A stretch of DNA of 64,000 bases. Source: Kordia sp. (GTDB taxonomy: Bacteria > Bacteroidota > Bacteroidia > Flavobacteriales > Flavobacteriaceae). Shown here piece after piece: positions 16,117 to 24,143 of this stretch (the stretch's first letter is position 1; each line of letters starts with the position of its first letter). The notes beneath the pieces are model-generated. The model searched no databases. It saw only the letters and a list, made by a program, of their open reading frames with translations, and was not told the DNA's origin. Where the stretch lies: the NCBI GenBank assembly GCA_002733415.1, contig NVVR01000011.1, forward strand, positions 1 through 64,000. Direction: 5' to 3'. Both the position numbers and the translations under genes were made by a program.

Positions 16117-16902
16117 TTAATTAGTCAGTATTCCTGCAGCTCCATAATAACCATCTCCGTTAATATATGGAGCTTCAGCAGTTACATGATAATGATATAT
16201 TCCATTTGGAAAATCTGCAGTTGCAGAAGTATGTCCATGATACACATCTAAATCAGCATTAGTCATTAAAACACCATTTTCATGTGTTCCATATACTGGA
16301 AAACCATCTAATAAAATCCCTACTAATCCTTCATTTCCATTTTGCTGAGTTAACCATACAGACTCTAAATGATAATGATACCCTCCTTGTGCCTGTGGAT
16401 GCCCACTACCTTGGTCAAAACTAGCAATTTCATTTGTCAATGCTTGGTTATTTGGGCCTGCATATTGATTATATATTGACACACTGTTTACCGCAATACC
16501 AATACTTCCCAAGTCAGTTGCAGTGTGAGTACTAGCCACCACTGGATACCGAGGGATAGTCATGGTAATATCTTGCTCAACAATAGCATTCGGATTTTGA
16601 ACAAAACTAGCATCCATATACGCCTCATATAGAGCATGATTTGTTGGATAATAAGCACTTTTATGATCAGGTTCCGATGTAGTTGTGATTACAATGTTAT
16701 CATCATAAATTACAAATGTGGTATTTGCAGTACTAAAATAAGAGGACAACACACTAATATCTGCGTCCCCTCCATTTACTATTACACCTGTATCCCCTCC
16801 TTCATTTGATGATGATAAAATAGAACTTTCATCACTAGAACAAGCTAATACACCACATATTATCACTAATAAAACAGCACTCATTTTAAACATATTTTTC
16901 AT
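16117..16902 (-). CDS. YHYH domain lipoprotein
   Basis: The 261-residue protein has a lipoprotein signal (GVLAC, Cys21). It carries two YHYH tetrads (175-178 and 236-239) and a YHGH (221-224), the hallmark of the YHYH protein family. The clustered histidines suggest metal binding, and the downstream SCO-type copper protein fits that idea, but no biochemistry is known to me. It is the first gene of the four-lipoprotein operon. An ECF-type promoter lies 37 bp upstream. Confidence 0.88.
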   Translation of the reverse strand: MKNMFKMSAVLLVIICGVLACSSDESSILSSSNEGGDTGVIVNGGDADISVLSSYFSTANTTFVIYDDNIVITTTSEPDHKSAYYPTNHALYEAYMDASFVQNPNAIVEQDITMTIPRYPVVASTHTATDLGSIGIAVNSVSIYNQYAGPNNQALTNEIASFDQGSGHPQAQGGYHYHLESVWLTQQNGNEGLVGILLDGFPVYGTHENGVLMTNADLDVYHGHTSATADFPNGIYHYHVTAEAPYINGDGYYGAAGILTN

Positions 16903-16938
16903 ACCTATATCATTTAAATTATTATTTCATTTCATTAA

Positions 16939-16965
16939 TTAGACTTACAGGCTTCAAAAAGGTTT
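16939..16965 (-). promoter_or_regulatory. ECF-type promoter of the four-lipoprotein operon
   Basis: On the minus strand: AAACCTT (16965-16959), 14 bp, GTCTAA (16944-16939). Both boxes and the spacing are identical to the site before the anti-sigma gene at 12632. The YHYH start codon is 37 bp further on. This places the operon under the nearby ECF sigma by inference. Confidence 0.55.
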
Positions 16966-17060
16966 AATTACTTTCGAAATAATAAGATACAAAAAATGAA
17001 CACCCCTAATTCACAATCATAAATAATTTTATTTATCATTTTTAACAAATAACAAAACAC

Positions 17061-17068
17061 TATCTTTG
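17061..17068 (+). promoter_or_regulatory. -7 box of the rsmB-like gene
   Basis: TATCTTTG matches TAnnTTTG, 17 bp before the ATG at 17086. Confidence 0.6.
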
Positions 17069-17085
17069 CAGCTTATTTTTTTAAG

Positions 17086-18297
17086 ATGAGATTACATAGA
17101 AACTTAACATACGCAGTAATTGATAGTATTAGAGATGTTTTTAACGAAGACATGTATGCAGGTAAAGCTGTAGAACAAGCCTTAAGACGCGACAAGCGTT
17201 GGGGCTCTCGTGATCGTAAATTTGTTGCTGAAACTATTTATGACATCATCCGTTGGAAACGTTTATATGCTGAAATCGCAGAAGTCAGCGAACCTTTTAC
17301 ACGTCCGAATTTATGGAGATTATTTTCTGTTTGGTGCGTATTAAGAGGTATTGAATTACCAGATTGGTCTCAAATTGAACCAACACCTTCAAGAAGAATA
17401 AAAGGTAGATTTGATGAATTATCTCAAATCAGAAAATTTAAAGAATCTATTCCAGATTGGATTGATGAAATTGGTGAAAAAGAACTTGGTGAAAAAGTGT
17501 GGACTAAAGAAATAGCTTCTTTAAACATACAAGCTGAAGTTATTTTAAGGACCAATACGCTTAAAACTACAAGAGAAGCTTTACAAGTTAAACTATTAGA
17601 AGACGGTATAGAAACCGTTCTCTTACCTAAACACCCAGATGCTATAAAATTAGTTGAACGTGCTAATGTATTCAGAACTGAAGCTTTTAAACTTGGATGG
17701 TTTGAAGTACAAGATGCCTCTTCACAATTAGTTGCTGCTTATTTAGATGTAAAACCAGGTATGAAAGTTATCGATACTTGTGCTGGTGCTGGTGGTAAAA
17801 CATTACATTTAGCTGCCTTAATGCAAAATAAAGGACAATTAATTGCTATGGATATTTACGAAAGTAAATTACGTAAATTAAAAGTTCGTGCTAAAAGAGG
17901 TGGAGTACATAATGTTGATTTAAAAGCAATTGAATCAACAAAACCTATTAAAAAATTACATGATAAAGCAGATAGAGTTTTAATTGATGCTCCATGTAGT
18001 GGTTTAGGTGTTTTAAGACGTAACCCAGATTCAAAATGGAAATTACAACCTGAATTTTTAGAAAATATTAAAAAAACGCAACAAGAAATTTTATGTAGTT
18101 ACTCTAAAATGGTTAAACCAGGAGGGAAACTAGTGTATGCAACTTGTTCTGTGTTACCATCTGAAAACCAAGACCAAGTAAAACAATTTCTAGCTACAAA
18201 TGAAGAATTCACATTTGTTTCTGATAAAAAAATATTAGCTTCGGAAAGTGGATATGATGGATTTTACATGGCCTTATTAGAACGTAAAAAAAAATAA
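17086..18297 (+). CDS. RsmB/NOP family RNA m5C methyltransferase
   Basis: The 403-residue SAM-dependent methyltransferase has the SAM-binding motif DTCAGAGGKTLHLA (230-243), the catalytic DAPCSGLG with Cys304, and the releasing YATCSVLPSEN with Cys354: the two-cysteine mechanism of rRNA/tRNA cytosine-5 methyltransferases. The N-terminal third (about 1-150) is the NusB-like/RNA-binding part in short form. The exact target, 16S rRNA C967 or another, cannot be told. The gene has its own promoter and a strong terminator. Confidence 0.92.
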   Translation: MRLHRNLTYAVIDSIRDVFNEDMYAGKAVEQALRRDKRWGSRDRKFVAETIYDIIRWKRLYAEIAEVSEPFTRPNLWRLFSVWCVLRGIELPDWSQIEPTPSRRIKGRFDELSQIRKFKESIPDWIDEIGEKELGEKVWTKEIASLNIQAEVILRTNTLKTTREALQVKLLEDGIETVLLPKHPDAIKLVERANVFRTEAFKLGWFEVQDASSQLVAAYLDVKPGMKVIDTCAGAGGKTLHLAALMQNKGQLIAMDIYESKLRKLKVRAKRGGVHNVDLKAIESTKPIKKLHDKADRVLIDAPCSGLGVLRRNPDSKWKLQPEFLENIKKTQQEILCSYSKMVKPGGKLVYATCSVLPSENQDQVKQFLATNEEFTFVSDKKILASESGYDGFYMALLERKKK

Positions 18298-18319
18298 GAA
18301 TATAGTAGTTACTCATAAC

Positions 18320-18364
18320 ACAAACAAAAAGGGATAGTAACTCTACGCCCCCCTTTTTGTTTGT
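18320..18364 (+). terminator. Intrinsic terminator after the methyltransferase
   Basis: ACAAACAAAAAGGG (18320-18333) pairs perfectly with CCCTTTTTGTTTGT (18351-18364) over a 17-nt loop. Confidence 0.75.
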
Positions 18365-18429
18365 ACTAGATATCTCGTCCTGAAATAGCGTTACACTAAA
18401 AACTTAGTGTAATGAAAAACTCAGTAAAT

Positions 18430-18832
18430 ATGAGATATGTAAAACGTGCCCCAAATGATTACTCACTTTTTTTTAAGCTTCAATTAGTTAAATAAATAGA
18501 ACAAGGACATTTAACAAAGAGTCAGGCAAAAGTTAAAATGGTATTCAAGGAGACTCAACCATCACTAAATGGCTGAAAAAATATGGTAACTTTGATTGGG
18601 TATACCAATCTATTACTACTATGTCAAAACAACTGAACAAAAAATGTTAGAATTAGAAGCAAAATTAAATTGCTTGAAAAACAAAAGAATAGAGCTGAAT
18701 ATTTAACCGAACGTGCGGATAAAAAAGTAATTATCTTTGATATAATTGTTGATTTAGCAGATCAGATGGCATGTTTGGCGAAACAAGTTCGCATCAAAAT
18801 GCAAAAAAAAAGAAACTCTTAAACTCTATTAT
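18430..18832 (+). pseudogene. IS3 OrfA remnant
   Basis: Translation starts MRYVKRAPNDYSLFFKLQLVK and meets a TAA in frame. The helix-turn-helix segment STITKWLKKYGNFDWV then continues in another frame, and RAEYLTERADKKVIIFDIIVDLADQ in a third. This is the DNA-binding helper protein of IS3-type transposases, broken by at least three lesions. It cannot make a full protein. Confidence 0.75.
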
Positions 18833-19446
18833 TTATTAGAAGATCACTTGAAAGAACCTAAAATAGGGCGTGATAAATTATTTAGAATTTTAAAAGCTAC
18901 CATATGTTGATGAAGCCGAAAAGAAGCTATCATATTACTACGGATTCTCATCATAAATTTAAAATTGCTTAAGAATCAAAAATCAAGTGACCAGAACAAG
19001 TGTGGGTAAGTGATATTATATATATATATATAGGAAACAGAAAGAATCCTAGTTATTTAACGTTAATAACGGATGCATATTCTAAAAAGACTGTTAAGCA
19101 TAATGATTTCTGACAGTTTAAATGTGTTAGCCTCTTTAGGCCCTCTATAAATGGTCTTAAAAATAGAAAAAATAAGCAAGAGCCGTTAATTCATCATTCT
19201 GATAGAGGATTACAATATTGTGCTAACGATTATCAGAAACTTTTAAATGACAATAATGTATTACCAAGTATGACTGAATAATATGATCCTTATGAAAATG
19301 CAATAGCGGAAAGAATTAATGGAATATTGAAACAGGAATTTGATATAGATAAATATGACACGGATTTAAAAACTAAAACTGTTTTAGTTAAAATACAATC
19401 AAAACCTATAATCAATCTAAGCCACACTTATCTAATTAGATGTTAA
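18833..19446 (+). pseudogene. IS3 OrfB (DDE transposase) remnant
   Basis: Scattered pieces of an rve-type integrase core remain: LKEPKIGRDKLFRIL, an AWVSDIIYI-like strand near 19005-19020, LITDAYSKK, the second catalytic Asp in HHSDRGLQYC, and the Glu region YENAIAERINGILKQEF. In-frame stops occur between them, for example TAA after VLPSMTE. Inactive. Confidence 0.75.
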
Positions 19447-19596
19447 CACCTAATCAAATACATGCGAAAAGTCAATTAAAAAGAAAAACATATAAAAACA
19501 AAAAAGGTAGCAATATAAAATCACTACCTTTAATCTATTAATTCTGTAACGCTATTTCATTACGTCACATACCTCTTAAAAAAGACAAACCAAAAC

Positions 19597-20325
19597 ATGG
19601 GAGAAATTCAATTAACAAGAATCAATAAGTTTTTAAGCGAAGCTGGATATTGTTCTCGTAGAGCAGCTGATAAATTGATTGACCAAGGCAGAGTAACCAT
19701 AAATGGTGTAGTGCCAGAAATGGGAACAAAAATAGCGCCTACTGACGAAGTTAAAGTTGATGGTAAGTTGATATCCGAATCAATAGAAAAACCTGTTTAC
19801 ATCGCCTTTAACAAACCCGTTGGTATAGTTTGCACCACTGACAAAAAAGTTGAAAAAGACAATATTATTGACTACATCAACTACCCTACTAGAATTTTCC
19901 CTATTGGAAGATTAGATAAGCCAAGTGAAGGTTTAATTTTTCTAACTAACGATGGAGATATTGTAAATAAAATATTACGAGCAAGAAACAATCACGAAAA
20001 GGAATACCTAGTAACAGTTGACAAACAAATTACACAAGATTTTCTTAAAAAAATGGGCAGCGGAATTCCTATTTTAGACACTGTAACTCGTAAATGTAAA
20101 GTAGAACCTGTTAGTAAGCTTACTTTTAAGATAACACTAACACAAGGACTCAACAGACAAATTAGACGCATGTGTGAGTACTTAGAATATGAAGTAACTA
20201 AATTGAAACGCGTACGTATTATGAACATCCCTTTGGATGTTCCTCTAGGGCAATGGCGTGATATTACTCCTGAAGAAATGAAAGAGTTAATCTCACTTAC
20301 CGAAGATTCTAGTAAAACATTCTAA
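19597..20325 (+). CDS. rluF: 23S rRNA pseudouridine synthase RluF
   Basis: The 242-residue protein joins an S4 RNA-binding domain (about 6-55: [21 protein letters not shown]) to an RsuA/RluB/E/F-type catalytic domain with [10 protein letters not shown], catalytic Asp107. [11 protein letters not shown] near 185-195 is typical of RluF, which modifies U2604 of 23S rRNA. The IS remnant ends only 37 bp before the ATG, so its promoter must lie in or beyond that element. The original upstream region was probably displaced. Confidence 0.88.
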   Translation: MGEIQLTRINKFLSEAGYCSRRAADKLIDQGRVTINGVVPEMGTKIAPTDEVKVDGKLISESIEKPVYIAFNKPVGIVCTTDKKVEKDNIIDYINYPTRIFPIGRLDKPSEGLIFLTNDGDIVNKILRARNNHEKEYLVTVDKQITQDFLKKMGSGIPILDTVTRKCKVEPVSKLTFKITLTQGLNRQIRRMCEYLEYEVTKLKRVRIMNIPLDVPLGQWRDITPEEMKELISLTEDSSKTF

Positions 20326-20327
20326 CA

Positions 20328-20370
20328 AACTAAAAAGCCAAAATCAATATGATTTTGGCTTTTTAGTTTT
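20328..20370. terminator. Bidirectional terminator, rluF/folD
   Basis: AAACTAAAAAGCCAAAATC and GATTTTGGCTTTTTAGTTT form a long perfect stem around a short AATAT loop. It lies between convergent rluF and folD and suits both. Confidence 0.85.
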
Positions 20371-20383
20371 ACATATACTTAGC

Positions 20384-21268
20384 TTAAGAATTCGCGCTAT
20401 GACGTTTTCTTGCCAGTAAAGTATTCTTCAATAACATAGCAATAGTCATTGGCCCTACTCCGCCAGGAACAGGTGTTATATGACTTGCTTTTTTAGACAC
20501 ACTTTTAAACTCAACATCACCTACTAGTCTAAAACCAGATTTCTTAGTTGCATCCGGCAAACGAGTAATTCCAACATCTACAATCACTACTCCCTCTTTA
20601 ACCATATCTCCTTTCAAAAATTCAGAAATACCTATAGCTACAATAATAATATCTGCCTGTTGAGTAATACTTTTTAAATCTTTCGTTCTACTATGCACTA
20701 AAGTAACAGTAGCGTCACCAGCTTTACGCTTTTGACTCATTAATATACTCATCGGACGACCAACAATATGACTTCTTCCCATCACCACTACACTCTTTCC
20801 AGAAGTTTCTATATCATATCGCTCCAATAGCTCTAAAATACCATATGGTGTTGCTGGTAAAAAACAAGGTAAATCTAAAGCCATCCTCCCTACATTAGTA
20901 GGATGAAATCCATCAACATCTTTATCAGCATCTACAGCCTCTAATACCTTTTGCTCATCAATATGTTTAGGCAATGGTAATTGAACAATAAAACCATCAA
21001 CCTCTGCACATTTATTTAATTTTTCAATCTCCTGCAACAACTCCTCTTCAGTAGTTTCTGCTGGCAAATCGATTAATGTTGACACAAAACCTATTTGCTT
21101 ACAAGCTTTAACTTTAGCACTTACATATGTCATACTAGCTCCATCAGTACCAACTAGTATCGCTGCTAAATGCGGTGCTTTTTTTCCGTCAGCTTTCATC
21201 TTGGCTACTTCAATAGCTACCTCCTCCTTGATGTCATTACTTGTTTTTTTACCGTCTAGTAATATCAT
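20384..21268 (-). CDS. folD: Bifunctional methylene-THF dehydrogenase/cyclohydrolase
   Basis: The 294-residue FolD shows the substrate-site lysine segment [15 protein letters not shown] (about 48-62), [15 protein letters not shown], the NADP-binding [14 protein letters not shown], and the C-terminal [15 protein letters not shown]. It interconverts 5,10-methylene-, methenyl- and 10-formyl-tetrahydrofolate for purine and formyl-Met synthesis. It lies 53 bp downstream of ffh, with a small terminator-like hairpin between. Confidence 0.95.
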   Translation of the reverse strand: MILLDGKKTSNDIKEEVAIEVAKMKADGKKAPHLAAILVGTDGASMTYVSAKVKACKQIGFVSTLIDLPAETTEEELLQEIEKLNKCAEVDGFIVQLPLPKHIDEQKVLEAVDADKDVDGFHPTNVGRMALDLPCFLPATPYGILELLERYDIETSGKSVVVMGRSHIVGRPMSILMSQKRKAGDATVTLVHSRTKDLKSITQQADIIIVAIGISEFLKGDMVKEGVVIVDVGITRLPDATKKSGFRLVGDVEFKSVSKKASHITPVPGGVGPMTIAMLLKNTLLARKRHSANS

Positions 21269-21289
21269 ATTTTTTCAGTATTCAGTATT

Positions 21290-21321
21290 TTTAAAAAAAA
21301 AATGAGCTTAGCTCTTTTTTT
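21290..21321 (-). terminator. Terminator-like hairpin after ffh
   Basis: On the minus strand a GAGC-TAA-GCTC stem within A-run and T-run arms is followed by a long T-tract, just past the ffh stop codon. The stem is short, so readthrough into folD is likely. Confidence 0.6.
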
Positions 21322-22650
21322 TTACCTCATTCCTTGCATCATTTGCATCATTTTCTTTCCGCCGCCACCTTGCATCATTTTCATCATTTTACTCATTTGA
21401 TTAAACTGCTTTAGTAACTGGTTTACTTCTTGTACAGATCTACCTGAACCTTTAGCAATACGCTTCTTTCTATTTGCATTTATTGATGCTGGCTTCGTAC
21501 GTTCTCCAGGCGTCATAGAGTAAATGATTGCCTCAATATACTTAAACGCATCATCATCAATATCCATTCCTTTCATGGCTTTAGAAGCTCCTGGGATCAT
21601 CCCCATTAAGTCCTTCATATTACCCATTTTTTTCACTTGTTGAATTTGCTTTAAGAAATCGTCAAATCCGAATTGATTTTTTGCAATCTTCTTTTGAAGC
21701 TTTCTAGCTTCTTCTTCATCAAATTGTTCTTGTGCTCTCTCAACCAAAGAAACAACATCTCCCATCCCAAGGATACGATCTGCCATACGAGAAGGATGGA
21801 ACACATCAATTGCTTCCATTTTCTCTCCAGTACCAATAAACTTAATTGGTTTATTTACTACTGATTTAATTGATATTGCTGCTCCACCACGAGTATCACC
21901 ATCTAGTTTTGTTAGAATAACTCCATCAAAATTTAATAGATCGTTGAAAGCTTTTGCCGTATTAACAGCATCTTGACCTGTCATGGCATCAACAACAAAT
22001 AATGTTTCCTGAGGCTGTACTGCCTTGTGTACATTAGATATTTCAGCCATCATAGCCTCATCAACTGCTAAACGCCCTGCAGTATCAATAATAACTACAT
22101 TATGGCCATTTGCTTTTGCATGAGCTACACCTGCAGTTGCAATTGCAACAGCATCCGTATTTCCTCTGTCAGAATATACATCTACATTAATTTGTTCTCC
22201 AACAATATGCAATTGATCTATTGCTGCTGGACGATAAATATCACAAGCAACTAATAATGGGTTTTTAGATTTTTTAGTTTTAAGGTAGTTTGCTAATTTA
22301 CCCGAGAATGTAGTTTTACCAGAACCTTGTAAACCTGACATTAAAATTACGGTTGGTGCACCAGACATATTAAGCCCTTCAGAATCACCACCCATCAATT
22401 GAGTTAATTCATCTTTTACGATTTTAACCATTAACTGACTAGGCTGCAATGCAGTTAATACATTAGCTCCTAATGCTTTTTCTTTTACTCTATTGGTAAA
22501 ATCTTTAGCTATTTTAAAGTTAACATCGGCATCTAATAAAGCTCTACGAACTTCTTTTAGCGTATCTGCTACGTTTACTTCCGTTATTTTCCCATGTCCT
22601 TTTAAAACATGAAGTGCTTTATCTAACTTATCACTTAAATTATCAAACAT
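21322..22650 (-). CDS. ffh: Signal recognition particle protein Ffh
   Basis: The 442-residue SRP54 GTPase has an N domain (1-85), a G domain with GLQGSGKTT (106-114), DTAGR, TKLDGDTRGGA and GTGEK motifs, and a Met-rich M domain. The M domain ends MMKMMQGGGGKKMMQMMQG, the hydrophobic groove that binds signal sequences, and it binds 4.5S RNA (GSGRS segment). It delivers nascent membrane proteins to SecY, which is encoded in this window at 37716. It has its own promoter upstream. Confidence 0.97.
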   Translation of the reverse strand: MFDNLSDKLDKALHVLKGHGKITEVNVADTLKEVRRALLDADVNFKIAKDFTNRVKEKALGANVLTALQPSQLMVKIVKDELTQLMGGDSEGLNMSGAPTVILMSGLQGSGKTTFSGKLANYLKTKKSKNPLLVACDIYRPAAIDQLHIVGEQINVDVYSDRGNTDAVAIATAGVAHAKANGHNVVIIDTAGRLAVDEAMMAEISNVHKAVQPQETLFVVDAMTGQDAVNTAKAFNDLLNFDGVILTKLDGDTRGGAAISIKSVVNKPIKFIGTGEKMEAIDVFHPSRMADRILGMGDVVSLVERAQEQFDEEEARKLQKKIAKNQFGFDDFLKQIQQVKKMGNMKDLMGMIPGASKAMKGMDIDDDAFKYIEAIIYSMTPGERTKPASINANRKKRIAKGSGRSVQEVNQLLKQFNQMSKMMKMMQGGGGKKMMQMMQGMR

Positions 22651-22762
22651 ATGTTATACCTTTTTAACTTTTAAATATCTCATATAAATCATTTCTTTTC
22701 AATTAAATTCCTTTTCGAAATATTTAGAAATTAAATTGACGTCATCTATTATTTGAGAAACG

Positions 22763-22770
22763 CAAAATTA
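22763..22770 (-). promoter_or_regulatory. Promoter of ffh
   Basis: Plus-strand CAAAATTA is TAATTTTG on the minus strand (TAnnTTTG). A TTG lies exactly 19 nt upstream (plus-strand CAA at 22790-22792), giving the full Bacteroidota -33/-7 layout, 112 bp before the start. Confidence 0.65.
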
Positions 22771-22873
22771 CACAAAATGAAGGGAGTAACAAAAGTTATT
22801 ATACAAGAATACCAGCTGTAATTCTAATAAAAAACGTATTTTTATTACTCAACGATTACAATACTTAGCATAA

Positions 22874-24043
22874 ATGTTTCAAAAAATATTTATATTTCTA
22901 TTCTGCACATTCATTTTAACAACTTTACATGCACAAAACAAAAAAAAATACGAAAGCAGATATACAGATGTAATTACAAAAAATAACTTAATTTACGCGC
23001 TGTCAAAAACACATAAGCTAGTAGTCTGGGATATGAATAAAGGTGACATCTCTTATATTAAAAAAGAAATATCTTGCGTCTACTCAAATAAAAAAAATGA
23101 GATATACTGTGTAACACTAGGCGGAATAATCCAGAAAGAAACAACCACTAACCAATGGAAGAAGGTTGGCGCTTTTATAGGAACACCTTTTGCTATTCTC
23201 ACTACTACAACAAACAAAATAGCCTCAATTTCAAGTAAAGGACTTAAGTACAACAACAAATATTACATGCCAAAAGAAAAAAACAGAATCGGGAATGGCA
23301 TGTATAGTTTTAAAAACAACAAACTACGTAAGCCACAATTAACCTACATTGATCAAAAAGATAGAATTTGGATTAGTTATGATTTCGGGAAGTTTTCTGA
23401 AGTATTTATTTTCGACACTAAAAAGTCTGGGTTCTTAAATCATAAACCACTATTAATCCTTGATGAAAAGAAAATATTTAACAGCAAAGACGACTACTTA
23501 AAAGATTACCGTAAAAAACAATTCAAGAAATACCCATATCATGTCAAAAAACTAGGAAAGGAATACATCTATAAATTCCCTACAGAACTACCTCTTTATT
23601 ATGGAATTAAATCAATTACCCAAGACAAGAATGGCAACTACTTTTTTAGCGAAGGCTTAGCGTATTCTCATAAAAAAAATGGTATTTATGAATATCTAAC
23701 AACTACAGAAAAAAAGTTTTATAAAATTATAGAAAATAGCGAAGCCGCTTTTAAAAAGCAAAATGAAATCATTGGAGCTGTTGTTTACAACAACTTCAAT
23801 GAATCGTTGTATTACTACTCCAATTATGGGATTTTTAAACTACATAAAAACGAATCAGGCTATAGGAATGAACTAATAATTGATCCGAATGTATTGCTAT
23901 ACTCTAAAAAAATACCCCATAACTACGGGAGCGTAATGCAGATAAGTAAGCTAGTTTTTATGGACGAGATTAGGTTTGTTTTTTTAACCAAACAATATGG
24001 GTTTGGTTATTATGATGGTGAGAATTTGAATTTATTTAACTAG
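22874..24043 (+). CDS. Secreted beta-propeller-like protein
   Basis: The 389-residue protein has a signal peptide (about 1-21, cleavage after LHA). The body is rich in short beta strands with repeating turns (KLVVWDMNKGD, KKNEIYCVTLGG, TYIDQKDRIWISYDFGKFSEVFIFD, QDKNGNYFFSEG). The DRIWISYDFG segment resembles two-component-regulator propeller repeats. No enzyme motif is visible. It is flanked by ffh (divergent) and argS (convergent) and looks monocistronic. Function unknown; periplasmic location is likely. Confidence 0.7.
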   Translation: MFQKIFIFLFCTFILTTLHAQNKKKYESRYTDVITKNNLIYALSKTHKLVVWDMNKGDISYIKKEISCVYSNKKNEIYCVTLGGIIQKETTTNQWKKVGAFIGTPFAILTTTTNKIASISSKGLKYNNKYYMPKEKNRIGNGMYSFKNNKLRKPQLTYIDQKDRIWISYDFGKFSEVFIFDTKKSGFLNHKPLLILDEKKIFNSKDDYLKDYRKKQFKKYPYHVKKLGKEYIYKFPTELPLYYGIKSITQDKNGNYFFSEGLAYSHKKNGIYEYLTTTEKKFYKIIENSEAAFKKQNEIIGAVVYNNFNESLYYYSNYGIFKLHKNESGYRNELIIDPNVLLYSKKIPHNYGSVMQISKLVFMDEIRFVFLTKQYGFGYYDGENLNLFN

Positions 24044-24077
24044 ACTCTTAAAGACAAATATGACATTAATTATAGCT

Positions 24078-24121
24078 AACTAAAAAGTCTGATTTGTAAC
24101 AAATCAGACTTTTTAGTTTTT
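24078..24121. terminator. Bidirectional terminator
   Basis: AACTAAAAAGTCTGATTT-GTAAC-AAATCAGACTTTTTAGTT is an 18-bp perfect stem between convergent genes, with T-runs on both strands. Confidence 0.88.
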
Positions 24122-24143
24122 CTTATTCCAGTACATGTATTCA

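Larger units (their letters stand above)
18381..19559 (+). mobile_element. Decayed IS3-family insertion sequence
   Basis: The element is bounded by perfect 15-bp inverted repeats, TGAAATAGCGTTACA (18381-18395) and TGTAACGCTATTTCA (19545-19559), with the TG...CA ends typical of IS3. Broken reading frames show an IS3 OrfA (RYVKRAPNDYS, STITKWLKKYGNFDWV) and an OrfB integrase core (HHSDRGLQYC, ENAIAERINGILKQEF). Many stops and frameshifts make it inactive. No clear target duplication is seen (TCC left, TTA right). A hairpin TTACACTAA/TTAGTGTAA lies just inside the left end, and an (AT)n run near 19018-19032. Confidence 0.85.

Noticed and set aside
19018-19032. (AT)n run as a functional microsatellite
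   Set aside because: It lies in the dead IS3 transposase and needs no explanation beyond decay.
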